Below are positions 8,401-14,056 of a DNA stretch of 15,122 nucleotides, in pieces. The position numbers and the translations under genes were made by a program. The number at the start of each line of letters is the position of its first letter. Positions within the stretch are counted from its first letter, which is position 1. The notes below the pieces were generated by a model. The model was not told the origin of the DNA, ran no database searches, and worked only from the letters and a program-made list of their open reading frames with translations. Source of the stretch: Bacteroidales bacterium. GTDB lineage: Bacteria; Bacteroidota; Bacteroidia; Bacteroidales; Lentimicrobiaceae. The stretch is taken from NCBI GenBank assembly GCA_016705005.1, contig JADIZB010000036.1:1-15122 (forward strand). Reading direction: 5' to 3'.

Positions 8401-10510
8401 TGAAGGTTCGGCCTATACATTGTCGGATGCTGCCGAGCTGAACACATCAGGATTACAGTGGACAACATCAGGTTCAGGAAGCTTTGACGATGCAACCATC
8501 CTGCACCCGGTTTATACACCAAGTATGGCCGATATCCTTGCCGGAAATGTTATCCTGACGTTGACAGGTCAGCCGACATCACCTTGTGAGTCTGTCTCGG
8601 ATGAAATGATACTTTCCATTTCACGTCAGGCAACAGCTTCCGCAGGCAATGATGCCACCATCTGTGAAGGATCGGTCTACTATCTGTTCGATTCTGATGT
8701 ATCACATGCCGGGTCCGTACTCTGGACTACCAGCGGAACAGGGGTGTTCAACAACCCGACACTGGTTAACCCAACGTACAACCCGAGCCAGGCTGATATA
8801 CTCAACGGAACTGTAACATTGACGATAACAGTCAATGCAGAAGTTCCCTGTGCTCTGGTTCAGGATGCAATGGTCATCACCATTTCGCGTCAGGCTTCGG
8901 TTAATGCCGGTGCTGATGCCACCATCTGTGAGAATGAATCCTTCACCATTAGTGGTGCCGGCCAGTCCCAGGCTGCTTCACTGCTGTGGACATCTAATGG
9001 TGATGGTGCCTTTGACGATGCAACATTGCTGAATCCTGTTTATACTCCGGGCCTGACAGACCTTGTTGCCGGTAATGTAACCCTTACACTGACCGCACAA
9101 TCTTCTGCTCCATGCACAGCAGTTGATGATCAGATGAGATTATTCATCTCACGTCAGGGTACTGCCTTTGCCGGTGAAGATGCAACCCTCTGCCAGGGTG
9201 GAAGCTATACATTGTCAGATGCATCTGCTACCTTCCAGGCCTCGGTTCAGTGGACCACCAGCGGAACAGGAACATTCAACAATGTGAATACTGTGAAACC
9301 GGTGTATACCCCGAGCATAAGTGATGTAATTAACGGTTCGGTTGTCCTGACCATGGAAGTCACTTCAGCAGAAGGATGCAGCCCTGCCACAGACCAGATG
9401 ACACTGTCATTTGCCCAGTTGCCAACCGCTGATGCCGGAACGGATATGACCGTTTGCCAGGGCGACCAGGCAGTGATTCTGACCGCTTCAGCAAGTAATT
9501 ATACATCAATAAGCTGGACTACTTCCGGAACAGGAACCATTCTGAATGGTAACACCCTGAATCCGGTTTACGAACCCGCTGCAACTGAAACAGGTCCTGT
9601 TACCCTGACCTTGACCGCAATTGGTGCTGAGTCATGTGGCAGTATTACAGTCAGCGACCAGATGGTTATCACGGTCAATGCCCGGATAACAGCCAATGCC
9701 GGCGCTGACCAGCTGATACCTTTCAACTCAACAACCATGCTTGAAGCTACAGCAACCGGTGGTTCAGGTGCCTATGCCTATAACTGGCAGCCGGCCGCAC
9801 TGCTCTACTATGAAAACACCAGTAATCCGGTTACCAGGGTGCTTACCGACCATACCCAGTTCATCGTACTTGTCACCGATCTGATTACCGGTTGTCAGGA
9901 CACTGATACCATGATGGTTAATATAGATGGTATCAATTACGCGCCTGTAGCTGAAAATGATTACGATACCACAGCCTATAACACTTCCGTAAGCATCAAT
10001 ATCCTGGGCAATGACAGCGATCCTGAAAACGGGGCACTCACCATCAGCTTCTGCGGATATCCTGTAAACGGACTGGTTGTGCTTAACAGCAATAATACCA
10101 TTACCTACACACCATACGAAGGCTTCTCGGGCAACGACAGCATTTGTTACCAGATTTGTGACAAGGGCGTTCCTGTCCTGTGCGACAATGCCATGGTTTA
10201 CATCCATGTACTTCCGAAACCTGACATAAGCATGCTTGATATTGCAAATGGTATTTCTCCCAACAGGGATGGAAATAACGACATCTGGAAAATCAAGGGC
10301 ATTGAGGGATTCCCGGAAAACAATGTGAAGATATTCAACCGTTGGGGTGATCAGATCATCGCAATGGAAGGATATGATAACAGTAAGGTTTACTGGGATG
10401 CTACCAACAGCAATGGTGATCTGGTTCCTGACGGCACTTATTTCTATATCCTTGAGATAAAGGGAATCAAGACCTTCACGGGATGGATCTATGTTAGGAG
10501 TGAAAACTGA
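1..10510 (+). CDS. Giant Ig-repeat surface adhesin with T9SS type B C-terminal domain (5' partial, frame-broken)
   Basis: Predicted secreted cell-surface adhesin. The window opens inside the gene: codons from base 1 already read as a repeat unit, so start and signal peptide lie upstream. About 37 tandem Ig-like units of 87-88 residues run to about 9685, followed by a PKD-like domain, a cadherin-like domain and a gliding-motility C-terminal domain ending at TGA 10508-10510. Seven breaks interrupt the frame: net -2 near 2387-2395, -1 near 2815, +1 near 3411, -1 near 5335, -1 near 5486, a 176-nt loss at about 6003-6013, and +1 near 7294. Homology resumes after every break, so I treat this as one gene of at least 3,500 codons. 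The family is known in Bacteroidetes gliding and adhesion; the ligand is unknown. PorP/SprF-like and OmpA genes follow closely. A genuine pseudogene is the main alternative. Confidence 0.9.
3413..5368 (+). CDS. Adhesin fragment 4: A/B dimer core
   Basis: This is the longest unbroken part of the near-identical tract. Frame 2 is entered after a one-base insertion near 3411 and lost after a one-base deletion in a C run near 5335; the 11 codons after that are out of frame. It spans the end of unit 13 through unit 20, alternating A (ICETGTYTLSGAT, TSGDGSFSSTT) and B (ICEGSTYTMIATATNAA, SNGTGTFADAT) units. Upstream, two shorter pieces of the same gene read at about 2396-2815 (frame 2) and 2816-3411 (frame 1). 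Downstream, pieces read at about 5337-5486 (frame 1) and 5487-6005 (frame 3). Confidence 0.8.
   Translation, partial: TVLNPIYTPGANDIAAGTVTLTLTAQSAAPCVEASDAMVLTISEQATANAGTDATICEGSTYTMIATATNAASITWSSNGTGTFADATIEDAVYTPSAADILNGSVTLTMTVTSASPCINATDQMVLSINPQATVSAGADATICETGTYTLIGATESNATSLAWTTSGDGSFSSTTVLNPIYTPGANDLTAGTVTLTLTAQSAAPCVEASDAMVLTISEQATANAGVDATICEGSTYTMIATATNAASITWSSNGTGTFADATIEDAVYTPSAADRLNGSVTLTMTVTSASPCINAIDQMVLSINPQATVSAGADATICETGTYTLSGATQSNATSLAWTTSGDGSFSSTTVLNPIYTPGANDLIAGTVTLTLTAQSAAPCVEASDAMVLTISEQASANAGVDATICEGSTYTMIATATNAASITWSSNGTGTFADATIEDAVYTPSAADILNGSVTLTMTVTSASPCINAVDQMVLSINPQATVSAGADATICETGTYTLSGATSTNATSLAWTTSGDGSFSSTTVLNPIYTPGANDLTAGTVTLTLTAQSAAPCVEASDAMVLTISEQSTANAGVDATICEGSTYTMIATATNAASITWSSNGTGTFADATIEDAVYTPSAADRLNGSVTLTMTVTSASHVSMLSIRLY
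5990..6016 (+). other. Unit-collapsing deletion junction in the adhesin repeat tract
   Basis: An A unit starting at 5907 stops after its SLLWT motif (about 6003), and sequence jumps straight into VDATICEG of the next B unit at 6013. The spacing to the next A start is 349 nt instead of 525, so 176 nt are missing, which also changes frame (176 = 3 x 58 + 2). The A fragment reads SAATATNATSLLW, unlike its neighbours, so the lost piece may have differed from the standard A unit. This could be a real recombination or an assembly collapse. Confidence 0.75.
6013..7347 (+). CDS. Adhesin fragment 7: right end of identical tract and return to diverged units
   Basis: The segment is entered after the 176-nt loss at about 6003-6013 and lost at a one-base C insertion near 7294; residues after 7294 are out of frame. 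It contains the last standard B unit, one A unit (from 6256), a chimeric B unit (about 6520-6785) and two diverged units with the motifs TGATTSNATSLLW and SDATATNAASIYW. These two resemble plausible ancestors of the expanded A and B types respectively, which is inference from shared residues. Confidence 0.8.
   Translation, partial: VDATICEGSTYTMIATATNAASITWSSNGTGTFADATIEDAVYTPSAADILNGSVTLTMTVTSASPCINATDQMVLSINPQATVSAGADATICETGTYTLSGATQSNATSLAWTTSGDGSFSSTTVLNPIYTPGANDLIAGTVTLTLTAQSAAPCVEASDAMVLTISEQATANAGVDATICEGSTYTMIATATNAAGILWTTSGTGTFNDATIEDAVYTPSQNDIDDGSVILTMTVISASPCNNAVDQMILGISRQAVVYAGIDATICEGSTYELTGATTSNATSLLWTTSGDGSFSSTTALNPVYTPGFADIATGSVALTLTSLSAVPCGIASDNMVLTISEQAIAFAGNDATICEGSAYILSDATATNAASIYWTTSGTGSFNNPTLENPVYTPSQNDILDGFVNLSMTVNSDPPCGGDNDLMVLQHFPHSQCVCRSQCNHM
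7295..10510 (+). CDS. Adhesin C-terminal segment: nine diverged Ig units, PKD-like, cadherin-like and sorting domain
   Basis: This unbroken 3.2-kb segment begins in frame right after the inserted C at 7294 and ends at TGA 10508-10510. It carries units 29-37 (to about 9685), each with the ICEG or CQG cysteine near the start and a second cysteine about 60 residues later. It then carries a PKD-like domain, a cadherin-like domain and the T9SS type B C-terminal domain. The first internal ATG is at 7316, but that is mid-unit and not a real start. The stretch is free of frame breaks, unlike the tract upstream, and is followed after 26 nt by the PorP/SprF-like gene. Confidence 0.9.
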   Translation, partial: SISRTANVYAGANATICEGSDITLSGATAVNATSIVWTTSGDGSFNNAGIIHPVYTPGIADITSGSVTLTLTGQSLAPCGPDSDAMVLTISHQSTAYAGEDAIICEGSTYTISDAAATNAASVLWTTTGTGVFNNPTSVNPIYIPSQNDILDGFVTLTMYANAASPCPTASDEMVLNISRRAVVYAGADATICEGSVFQLTGATQSFATGILWTTTGTGTFDDPASLNPVYTPGVEDISSGSVTLTITGESTSPCSASSDAMILNISRQAIANAGPDETICGASTISLTGASALNQISVFWTTTGTGTFSSQYMINPVYTPSENDILDGSVILTMTAYSAGPCNSASDDMILTIEAPVNVNAGVDAAICEGSAYTLSDAAELNTSGLQWTTSGSGSFDDATILHPVYTPSMADILAGNVILTLTGQPTSPCESVSDEMILSISRQATASAGNDATICEGSVYYLFDSDVSHAGSVLWTTSGTGVFNNPTLVNPTYNPSQADILNGTVTLTITVNAEVPCALVQDAMVITISRQASVNAGADATICENESFTISGAGQSQAASLLWTSNGDGAFDDATLLNPVYTPGLTDLVAGNVTLTLTAQSSAPCTAVDDQMRLFISRQGTAFAGEDATLCQGGSYTLSDASATFQASVQWTTSGTGTFNNVNTVKPVYTPSISDVINGSVVLTMEVTSAEGCSPATDQMTLSFAQLPTADAGTDMTVCQGDQAVILTASASNYTSISWTTSGTGTILNGNTLNPVYEPAATETGPVTLTLTAIGAESCGSITVSDQMVITVNARITANAGADQLIPFNSTTMLEATATGGSGAYAYNWQPAALLYYENTSNPVTRVLTDHTQFIVLVTDLITGCQDTDTMMVNIDGINYAPVAENDYDTTAYNTSVSINILGNDSDPENGALTISFCGYPVNGLVVLNSNNTITYTPYEGFSGNDSICYQICDKGVPVLCDNAMVYIHVLPKPDISMLDIANGISPNRDGNNDIWKIKGIEGFPENNVKIFNRWGDQIIAMEGYDNSKVYWDATNSNGDLVPDGTYFYILEIKGIKTFTGWIYVRSEN
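9686..9928 (+). other. PKD-like domain of the adhesin
   Basis: This follows the last Ig unit. It starts ANAGADQLIPFNSTTMLEA, has the core YAYNWQPAALL and SNPVT, and ends with FIVLVTDLITGCQDTDTMMV. The Y-W-P core, the -NP- strand and the terminal VTD--GC--TDTM-V pattern are those of PKD-like domains common just before Bacteroidetes C-terminal sorting domains. It differs from the upstream units in lacking the ICEG cysteine. Confidence 0.7.
9929..10225 (+). other. Cadherin-like / Big_9-type domain of the adhesin
   Basis: The motif APVAENDYDTTAYNTSVSIN followed by ILGNDSDPENG is typical of bacterial cadherin-like tandem domains (P-A-ND...T...N-V-I--L-ND-D). It continues through NNTITYTPYEGFSGNDSICY. 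The acidic ND and DSDPE residues could bind calcium, as in related domains; that is inference. It acts as a spacer between the Ig stalk and the sorting domain. Confidence 0.8.
10226..10507 (+). other. T9SS type B C-terminal sorting domain (gliding motility-associated, CHU_C type)
   Basis: The signature is seen directly: GISPNRDGNNDIWKIKGIEG, then VKIFNRWGDQI, then WDATNSNGDLVPDGTYFYIL, then TGWIYVRSEN at the end. This matches the gliding motility-associated C-terminal domain (TIGR04131-like, type B). In F. johnsoniae such domains direct export through the T9SS together with an SprF-like partner. The invariant SPN-DG-ND, F-RWG and P-GTYFY elements are all present, so the sorting signal looks functional. 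Confidence 0.95.
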
Positions 10511-10536
10511 TCAATGACAATTAAAAAGTAAATGAT

Positions 10537-11454
10537 ATGAAAAAGTTAACCGGCTTATTTCTCCTGTTCTTCAGTATTTCGGCTTTTGCCCAACAGGATC
10601 CGCTTTTCAGCCAGTACATGTTCAACAAGCTTCTGCTGAACCCGGCCTATACTGGGAGCAGGGAAGTCCTGACAGTTGACCTGCTCGACAGGTATCAATG
10701 GGTTGGTATAGATGGGGCGCCCCGGACTTTTACAGTCGGGGCCCACATGGCCACCAGGAATAAAAAGGTGGGTATTGGGGTTTATGCTTACCGCGATGCC
10801 ATTGGCCCGATGGTCAATCAGGGCCTGATGGCCAGTTATGCCTATCGTTTGCTGATGCCGGGTGGTTCGTTGTCGTTCGGATTGCAGGCCGGATTCAAAT
10901 ACTTTGATTTCGACTGGACCCAGATGAATGTTGAAGATCCTGATTATGTATTTAATCCTCAGGATGTGCAGCGGTTTACACCGGATGCCAACTTTGGAAT
11001 ATATTATCAGTCGAGGCGATATTTTGCGGGCTTGTCATCGAAGCAGCTTTTTCAGAATGAATACGGGAAATCCTATTCAGGAGATAAGACAACCTATACC
11101 AAACTTCTCAGGCATTTTTACGCTATGGGGGGAGCTGCTTTCCCGATTGATGATAAAATTGTTTTCAGGCCTTCGATGCTGGTGAAATTTGTAAAAAACG
11201 CCCCCATTCAACTTGATGTGAACGCAAGTATATTGTTTGATAACATTTTCTGGGTCGGGGCTTCTTACCGAACCGAACAGGCTGTTGTGCTGCTCACTGA
11301 ATTCAGGATTTCGAAAACGGTAAGGGTTGGCTATTCCTATGACATATATTTTGGTCCCCTGTTGCCTTATAATAAGGGTTCTCATGAAATCAGGCTTGGA
11401 TTTGATCTTGATTTTATGAATGAAAGGACATTAACACCAAGGTTCTTTTTCTAA
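10537..11454 (+). CDS. PorP/SprF family type IX secretion outer-membrane protein
   Basis: This 305-residue protein is of normal family length and uninterrupted. Residues 1-18 form a signal peptide (MKKLTGLFLLFFSISAFAQ, cleavage near AFA-QQ). The mature start QQDPLFSQYMFNKLLLNPAY is the hallmark of the PorP/SprF family, followed by alternating beta-strands ending in an aromatic FFF C-terminus, as in outer-membrane beta-barrels. Known role: PorP/SprF-like proteins support secretion or surface attachment of T9SS cargo, and dedicated SprF-like paralogs serve type B C-terminal-domain adhesins. Here it lies 26 nt after such an adhesin, so it is probably its cognate partner (inference). The ATG at 10537 is preceded by an A-rich stretch (ttaaaaagta) rather than a GGAGG site, as is usual in Bacteroidetes. 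I do not assign sprF because many paralogs exist. Confidence 0.95.
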   Translation: MKKLTGLFLLFFSISAFAQQDPLFSQYMFNKLLLNPAYTGSREVLTVDLLDRYQWVGIDGAPRTFTVGAHMATRNKKVGIGVYAYRDAIGPMVNQGLMASYAYRLLMPGGSLSFGLQAGFKYFDFDWTQMNVEDPDYVFNPQDVQRFTPDANFGIYYQSRRYFAGLSSKQLFQNEYGKSYSGDKTTYTKLLRHFYAMGGAAFPIDDKIVFRPSMLVKFVKNAPIQLDVNASILFDNIFWVGASYRTEQAVVLLTEFRISKTVRVGYSYDIYFGPLLPYNKGSHEIRLGFDLDFMNERTLTPRFFF

Positions 11455-11513
11455 TCCCGGTCCTATTCTAAGAGCAAGTTCAGGAATTCTCAGAAGTAAA
11501 AAAAACGACTACA

Positions 11514-12428
11514 ATGAAAAATATCAGAATTGCACTCGCCACGCTGTTGTTCATCTCTGGGTTACAGGGTTATTCACAGCTAAATAAAGCCAACAGGCAA
11601 TTTAAACTCTACAGGTATGCTACCGCCATCCCTCTTTATCAGAAAGCTGTGCGAAACAGTGATCCGGAGAAGAACCGCGAAGCAACAGTGAAACTGGCTG
11701 ATTGTTACCGTTTCGTCAATAATGCCGAAGAAGCCGCAACCTGGTACCGGAAAGCGACGGAGTTGAGCAATCCTGACCCGGTCCATTATTTCTATCTTGG
11801 CCAGGCATTGCGTACTATAGGTGATTACAAGCAGGCCAGGGAAGCATTTTTGAAGTATTCCAATCTTGTACCCGATGATCCAAGAGGAGGGATGTACGCT
11901 GAATTTTCAGCTCAGCATGCCACCTGGGAAAAACAGCCATCCTCCGCTGAAGTCAGGAACTGTGAAAGCCTGAATTCTGAATATTCTGATTTTGGTCCGG
12001 CATTCTATAAAGATGGCATTGTGTTTACATCGGACAGAAATCCAGGGCTGATGGATTCACCCCGATACGAATGGACAGACTTTGGATACCTGGATCTGTA
12101 TTTTGCAGAACCCAGAAATTACAAGGATTTCTGGCGGGGTACCTCTATTCCGTCATCCATGTCAAAAAGCTTCAATCAATCATTTCATGACGGTCCGGCA
12201 TTTTTCAGCGGCGAGGAGATTTATCTTACCAGAACAGTAACCGAAAAAGTAAAAAACCAGAAGATGGAATCAAAACCAATGTATTCCAGATTTATTACAG
12301 CGATAAATCTTCCGGAAATTCATCTTAAAGCATTTCCCTATAACGGCAATGCTTATTCCGCAGGTCATCCGGCTGTAAGCAGTGACAGGAAAAGAATGGT
12401 TTTGCTTCCGACATGCCCGGTAGTTTAG
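11514..12428 (+). CDS. PorE-like gene, fragment 1: signal peptide, TPR and first propeller blades
   Basis: This is the unbroken 5' part of the OmpA-family gene. The ATG at 11514 gives a good signal peptide (charged KNIR, hydrophobic IALATLLFISGL, then GYSQ). The TPR part is followed by PD40 motifs such as SDFGPAFYKDGIVFTSDRN and GHPAVSSDRKRMV. Frame is lost near 12401, where one T of a T run appears missing; restoring it gives MVFASDMPGS, the expected propeller continuation. The last nine or so residues before the TAG at 12426-12428 are therefore spurious. Confidence 0.85.
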   Translation: MKNIRIALATLLFISGLQGYSQLNKANRQFKLYRYATAIPLYQKAVRNSDPEKNREATVKLADCYRFVNNAEEAATWYRKATELSNPDPVHYFYLGQALRTIGDYKQAREAFLKYSNLVPDDPRGGMYAEFSAQHATWEKQPSSAEVRNCESLNSEYSDFGPAFYKDGIVFTSDRNPGLMDSPRYEWTDFGYLDLYFAEPRNYKDFWRGTSIPSSMSKSFNQSFHDGPAFFSGEEIYLTRTVTEKVKNQKMESKPMYSRFITAINLPEIHLKAFPYNGNAYSAGHPAVSSDRKRMVLLPTCPVV

Positions 12429-13557
12429 GCCTGTCCGATTTATTCGTATCAGAATTTGACAATGGTGAATGGTCAAAACCGATTAACCTGGGAGAGTTGA
12501 TCAATACAACAGGCAATGAGGGTTTTCCCGCTGCTAGTGAACGACACCTTCTGTTCTGTGCATCTGAAGGACTTCCGGGATATGGCGGACTAGATCTCTA
12601 TGTTTCCGGATATAAAGATGGGAAATGGAGTAAACCGGAAAATCTTCTGGCTCCCATCAATTCATCCTGTGATGATTTTTCTATGGCGGTTTCAAATGAC
12701 CTGACCTATGGTTTCTTCCAGTTCAAACAGACCGGGTGGTAAGGGAATGATGACATCTATGCATTCCGGAATGCCGGATTTTCCTGTTGAAGGAAGATCA
12801 CTGGTTTTGTTGACAATACAGGATAATCTGATCATTAATGGAATGGTGAAAGATAAAACCGGTGGTCAGCCTTGTTGCACCTGTCTATGTGTTGAATACC
12901 AAAACGAACAAAGTCCTGGTTCTCAGCACTGACATCAATGGACAATACTCTTTCCCGGTTAAAAGGCGGGCTTTATATGGTAAGCCATGAAGCCTGAATA
13001 TATTGAGGATTGTCTGAGCTTAAGAATACCAGAGGATATTAACGGAAGCATTAATGTATCACCTCGCGATCTGATGTTGGACAAGCTGGAAGTAGACAAG
13101 GTTTTCAATGTTGAAAACATCTATTACGATTTGAATAAGTGGTTCATACGCGACGATGCAAAACCAGCGTTGGACAACCTTGTAGATATCATGAAAAAGT
13201 ATCCGATTACCGCTGAACTTTCGTCACATACCGACTGCCGGGCTTCGGATTCATATAACAATGAGCTTTCCCAGAAAAGAGCGGAAGCTGCAGTAAGGTA
13301 TATTATACTTCAGGGTAGAATCAGTAAGAATCAGTGCAAAGGCTGGTAAAGCAGGCTGGTGAATCGCTGTGTTGATGGTGTTGATTACTGGAGGCAGAGC
13401 ATCAGGCCAACCGCCCGCACTAATTCGGAATTCTTTCCATTGGAGCGAGCCACAAAAGCAAAAAGATGGTGGTATTCCGGGATTTAAAACAGGAGATGAA
13501 CTTGACATTAACCTGTTTGATCCGGGGTTCTTTTTAAATTGCAACGAAAATAATTAA
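11514..13557 (+). CDS. PorE-like TPR / PD40 / OmpA-family protein (frame-broken)
   Basis: Once reading frames are rejoined this is about 680 codons. The order is: signal peptide (residues 1-21, ending GYSQ); TPR-like helices (about 25-135, with KANRQFKLYRYATAIPLYQK and LGQALRTIGDYKQAREAFLK); PD40 beta-propeller (about 150-410, with DGIVFTSDRN, DLFVSEF, GLDLYVSGY); a carboxypeptidase-regulatory-like fold (about 12835-12985, INGMVKDKTGGQP); OmpA peptidoglycan-binding domain (about 13080-13420); and a tail ending FKTGDELDINLFDPGFF. This order matches PorE of the T9SS. About ten small indels between 12400 and 13420 break the frame, but all domains survive. The gap to the PorP/SprF-like gene is 59 nt, suggesting co-transcription. 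Expected role: anchoring the secretion/adhesin complex to peptidoglycan in the periplasm (family inference). Confidence 0.9.
12413..12742 (+). CDS. PorE-like gene, fragment 2: propeller blades
   Basis: In this frame the beta-propeller continues: LGLSDLFVSEFDNGEWSKPI, then GNEGFPAASERHLLFCASEG, then GGLDLYVSGYKDGKWSKPEN. These are repeated PD40 blades. The ATG at 12413 is internal and not a start. A one-base T insertion near 12721 ends the frame; removing it restores SNRPGGKG, and removing further indels near 12743 and 12780 restores NDDIYAF and VEGRSLVL. Confidence 0.8.
   Translation: MPGSLGLSDLFVSEFDNGEWSKPINLGELINTTGNEGFPAASERHLLFCASEGLPGYGGLDLYVSGYKDGKWSKPENLLAPINSSCDDFSMAVSNDLTYGFFQFKQTGW
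12987..13349 (+). CDS. PorE-like gene, fragment with OmpA peptidoglycan-binding domain
   Basis: The OmpA C-terminal domain is clear: VENIYYDLNKWFIRDDAKPA, LVDIMKKYPITAELSSHTD, then YNNELSQKRAEAAVRYI. The Asp of SSHTD and the Arg of SQKRA are the residues that in OmpA domains contact diaminopimelate of peptidoglycan. The normal continuation (AKGYGE-type motif, then an NRRTEF-type motif) is scrambled by indels around 13325-13355, 13388 and 13415. Traces LVNRCVDGVD and EAEHQANR are readable in neighbouring frames. The final frame (to TAA 13555-13557) reads GDELDINLFDPGFFLNCNEN. Confidence 0.85.
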   Translation: MKPEYIEDCLSLRIPEDINGSINVSPRDLMLDKLEVDKVFNVENIYYDLNKWFIRDDAKPALDNLVDIMKKYPITAELSSHTDCRASDSYNNELSQKRAEAAVRYIILQGRISKNQCKGW

Positions 13558-13573
13558 AGAATAGACTTTTATC

Positions 13574-13652
13574 CGGCTGGAAATATATTTGTCCGCAAGA
13601 GAATTACCCCGGGATTTGTTGGGACCCTCACACCAAGGTATATTTTCAGCCG
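13574..13652 (+). terminator. Imperfect inverted repeat 3' of the adhesin-PorP-OmpA operon (possible terminator or structured 3' end)
   Basis: The left arm cggctggaaatatattt (13574-13590) pairs with the right arm aaggtatattttcagccg (13635-13652). All 17 positions can pair in RNA; the three that differ from a perfect DNA palindrome are G-U pairs. A small inner stem (gtcc 13591-13594 with ggac 13622-13625) may extend it. Only a short T stretch (attttg) follows, so it is not a textbook intrinsic terminator. It lies 16 nt after the stop codon. Confidence 0.4.
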
Positions 13653-13765
13653 ATTTTGCTGCTGATTAAGTTAATTCGTCATTTTCAGCGGAGAACCCTC
13701 TGACTTTACACAACGGAGAAAGTTTCTTTTGGCATAGGAACCAAAATGGTGTCTTAAGAATAATT

Positions 13766-13773
13766 TACATTTG
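13766..13773 (+). promoter_or_regulatory. Promoter -7-like octamer tacatttg
   Basis: The octamer fits the Bacteroidetes -7 consensus TAnnTTTG. No TTTG box sits 19-21 nt upstream; the nearest is at 13728, too far away. The next gene starts about 770 nt downstream, so this is a weak candidate only. Confidence 0.15.
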
Positions 13774-14056
13774 CCTTTGGATAAACAAATAATATATTTA
13801 CACCTCAGATAAAACATTAATATTGGAAATCGTTATTAGATTATAATATTTATTTATATAAAACAAGTTAGTCAATATTTCCTTTGTTAATAAAGAAGTT
13901 TGCGATCGCTGATGATTAGTAAATGAATTTGTAAATATAGTATTGCTGATAATATTTTAATTTTTATGAGTAAAAATATTTGCTCAATATTTGAATTATG
14001 AATGTACCGGCAGGTTTCTTGTTCATTTTTCCGGTTTTGTATAAAAAGCCAACTTA

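Larger units (their letters stand above)
127..9685 (+). repeat. Tandem Ig-like protein repeat array, ~37 units, alternating A/B
   Basis: I count about 37 units of 87-88 codons from base 127 to 9685. One of them, at 5907-6010, is truncated. Every complete unit has two cysteines, 61-62 residues apart in the expanded copies. Odd-numbered units tend to read YTPG-DI--GTVTLTLTAQS-APC; even-numbered units read YTPSQNDI-DG-V-LTMT---SPC. Alternation holds along the whole array, so the natural period is a dimer of about 175 residues. The fold is inferred as an Ig-like beta-sandwich from length and beta-rich, Thr/Ser-rich composition. Confidence 0.88.

Noticed and set aside
9764..10207. Reverse-strand open frame of about 147 codons opposite the cadherin-like domain
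   Set aside because: It lies antisense to clearly conserved PKD-like and cadherin-like coding sequence and shows no recognisable domain; it is a shadow of the real gene.
13369..13557. Separate small gene starting at ATG 13369
   Set aside because: Its first part is out of frame with the OmpA homology, and only its end (GDELDINLFDPGFF) fits as the C-terminal tail of the PorE-like gene.
13903..13910. Palindrome gcgatcgc in the AT-rich gap
   Set aside because: A single 8-bp palindrome with no repeated copies in the window; chance occurrence is enough.
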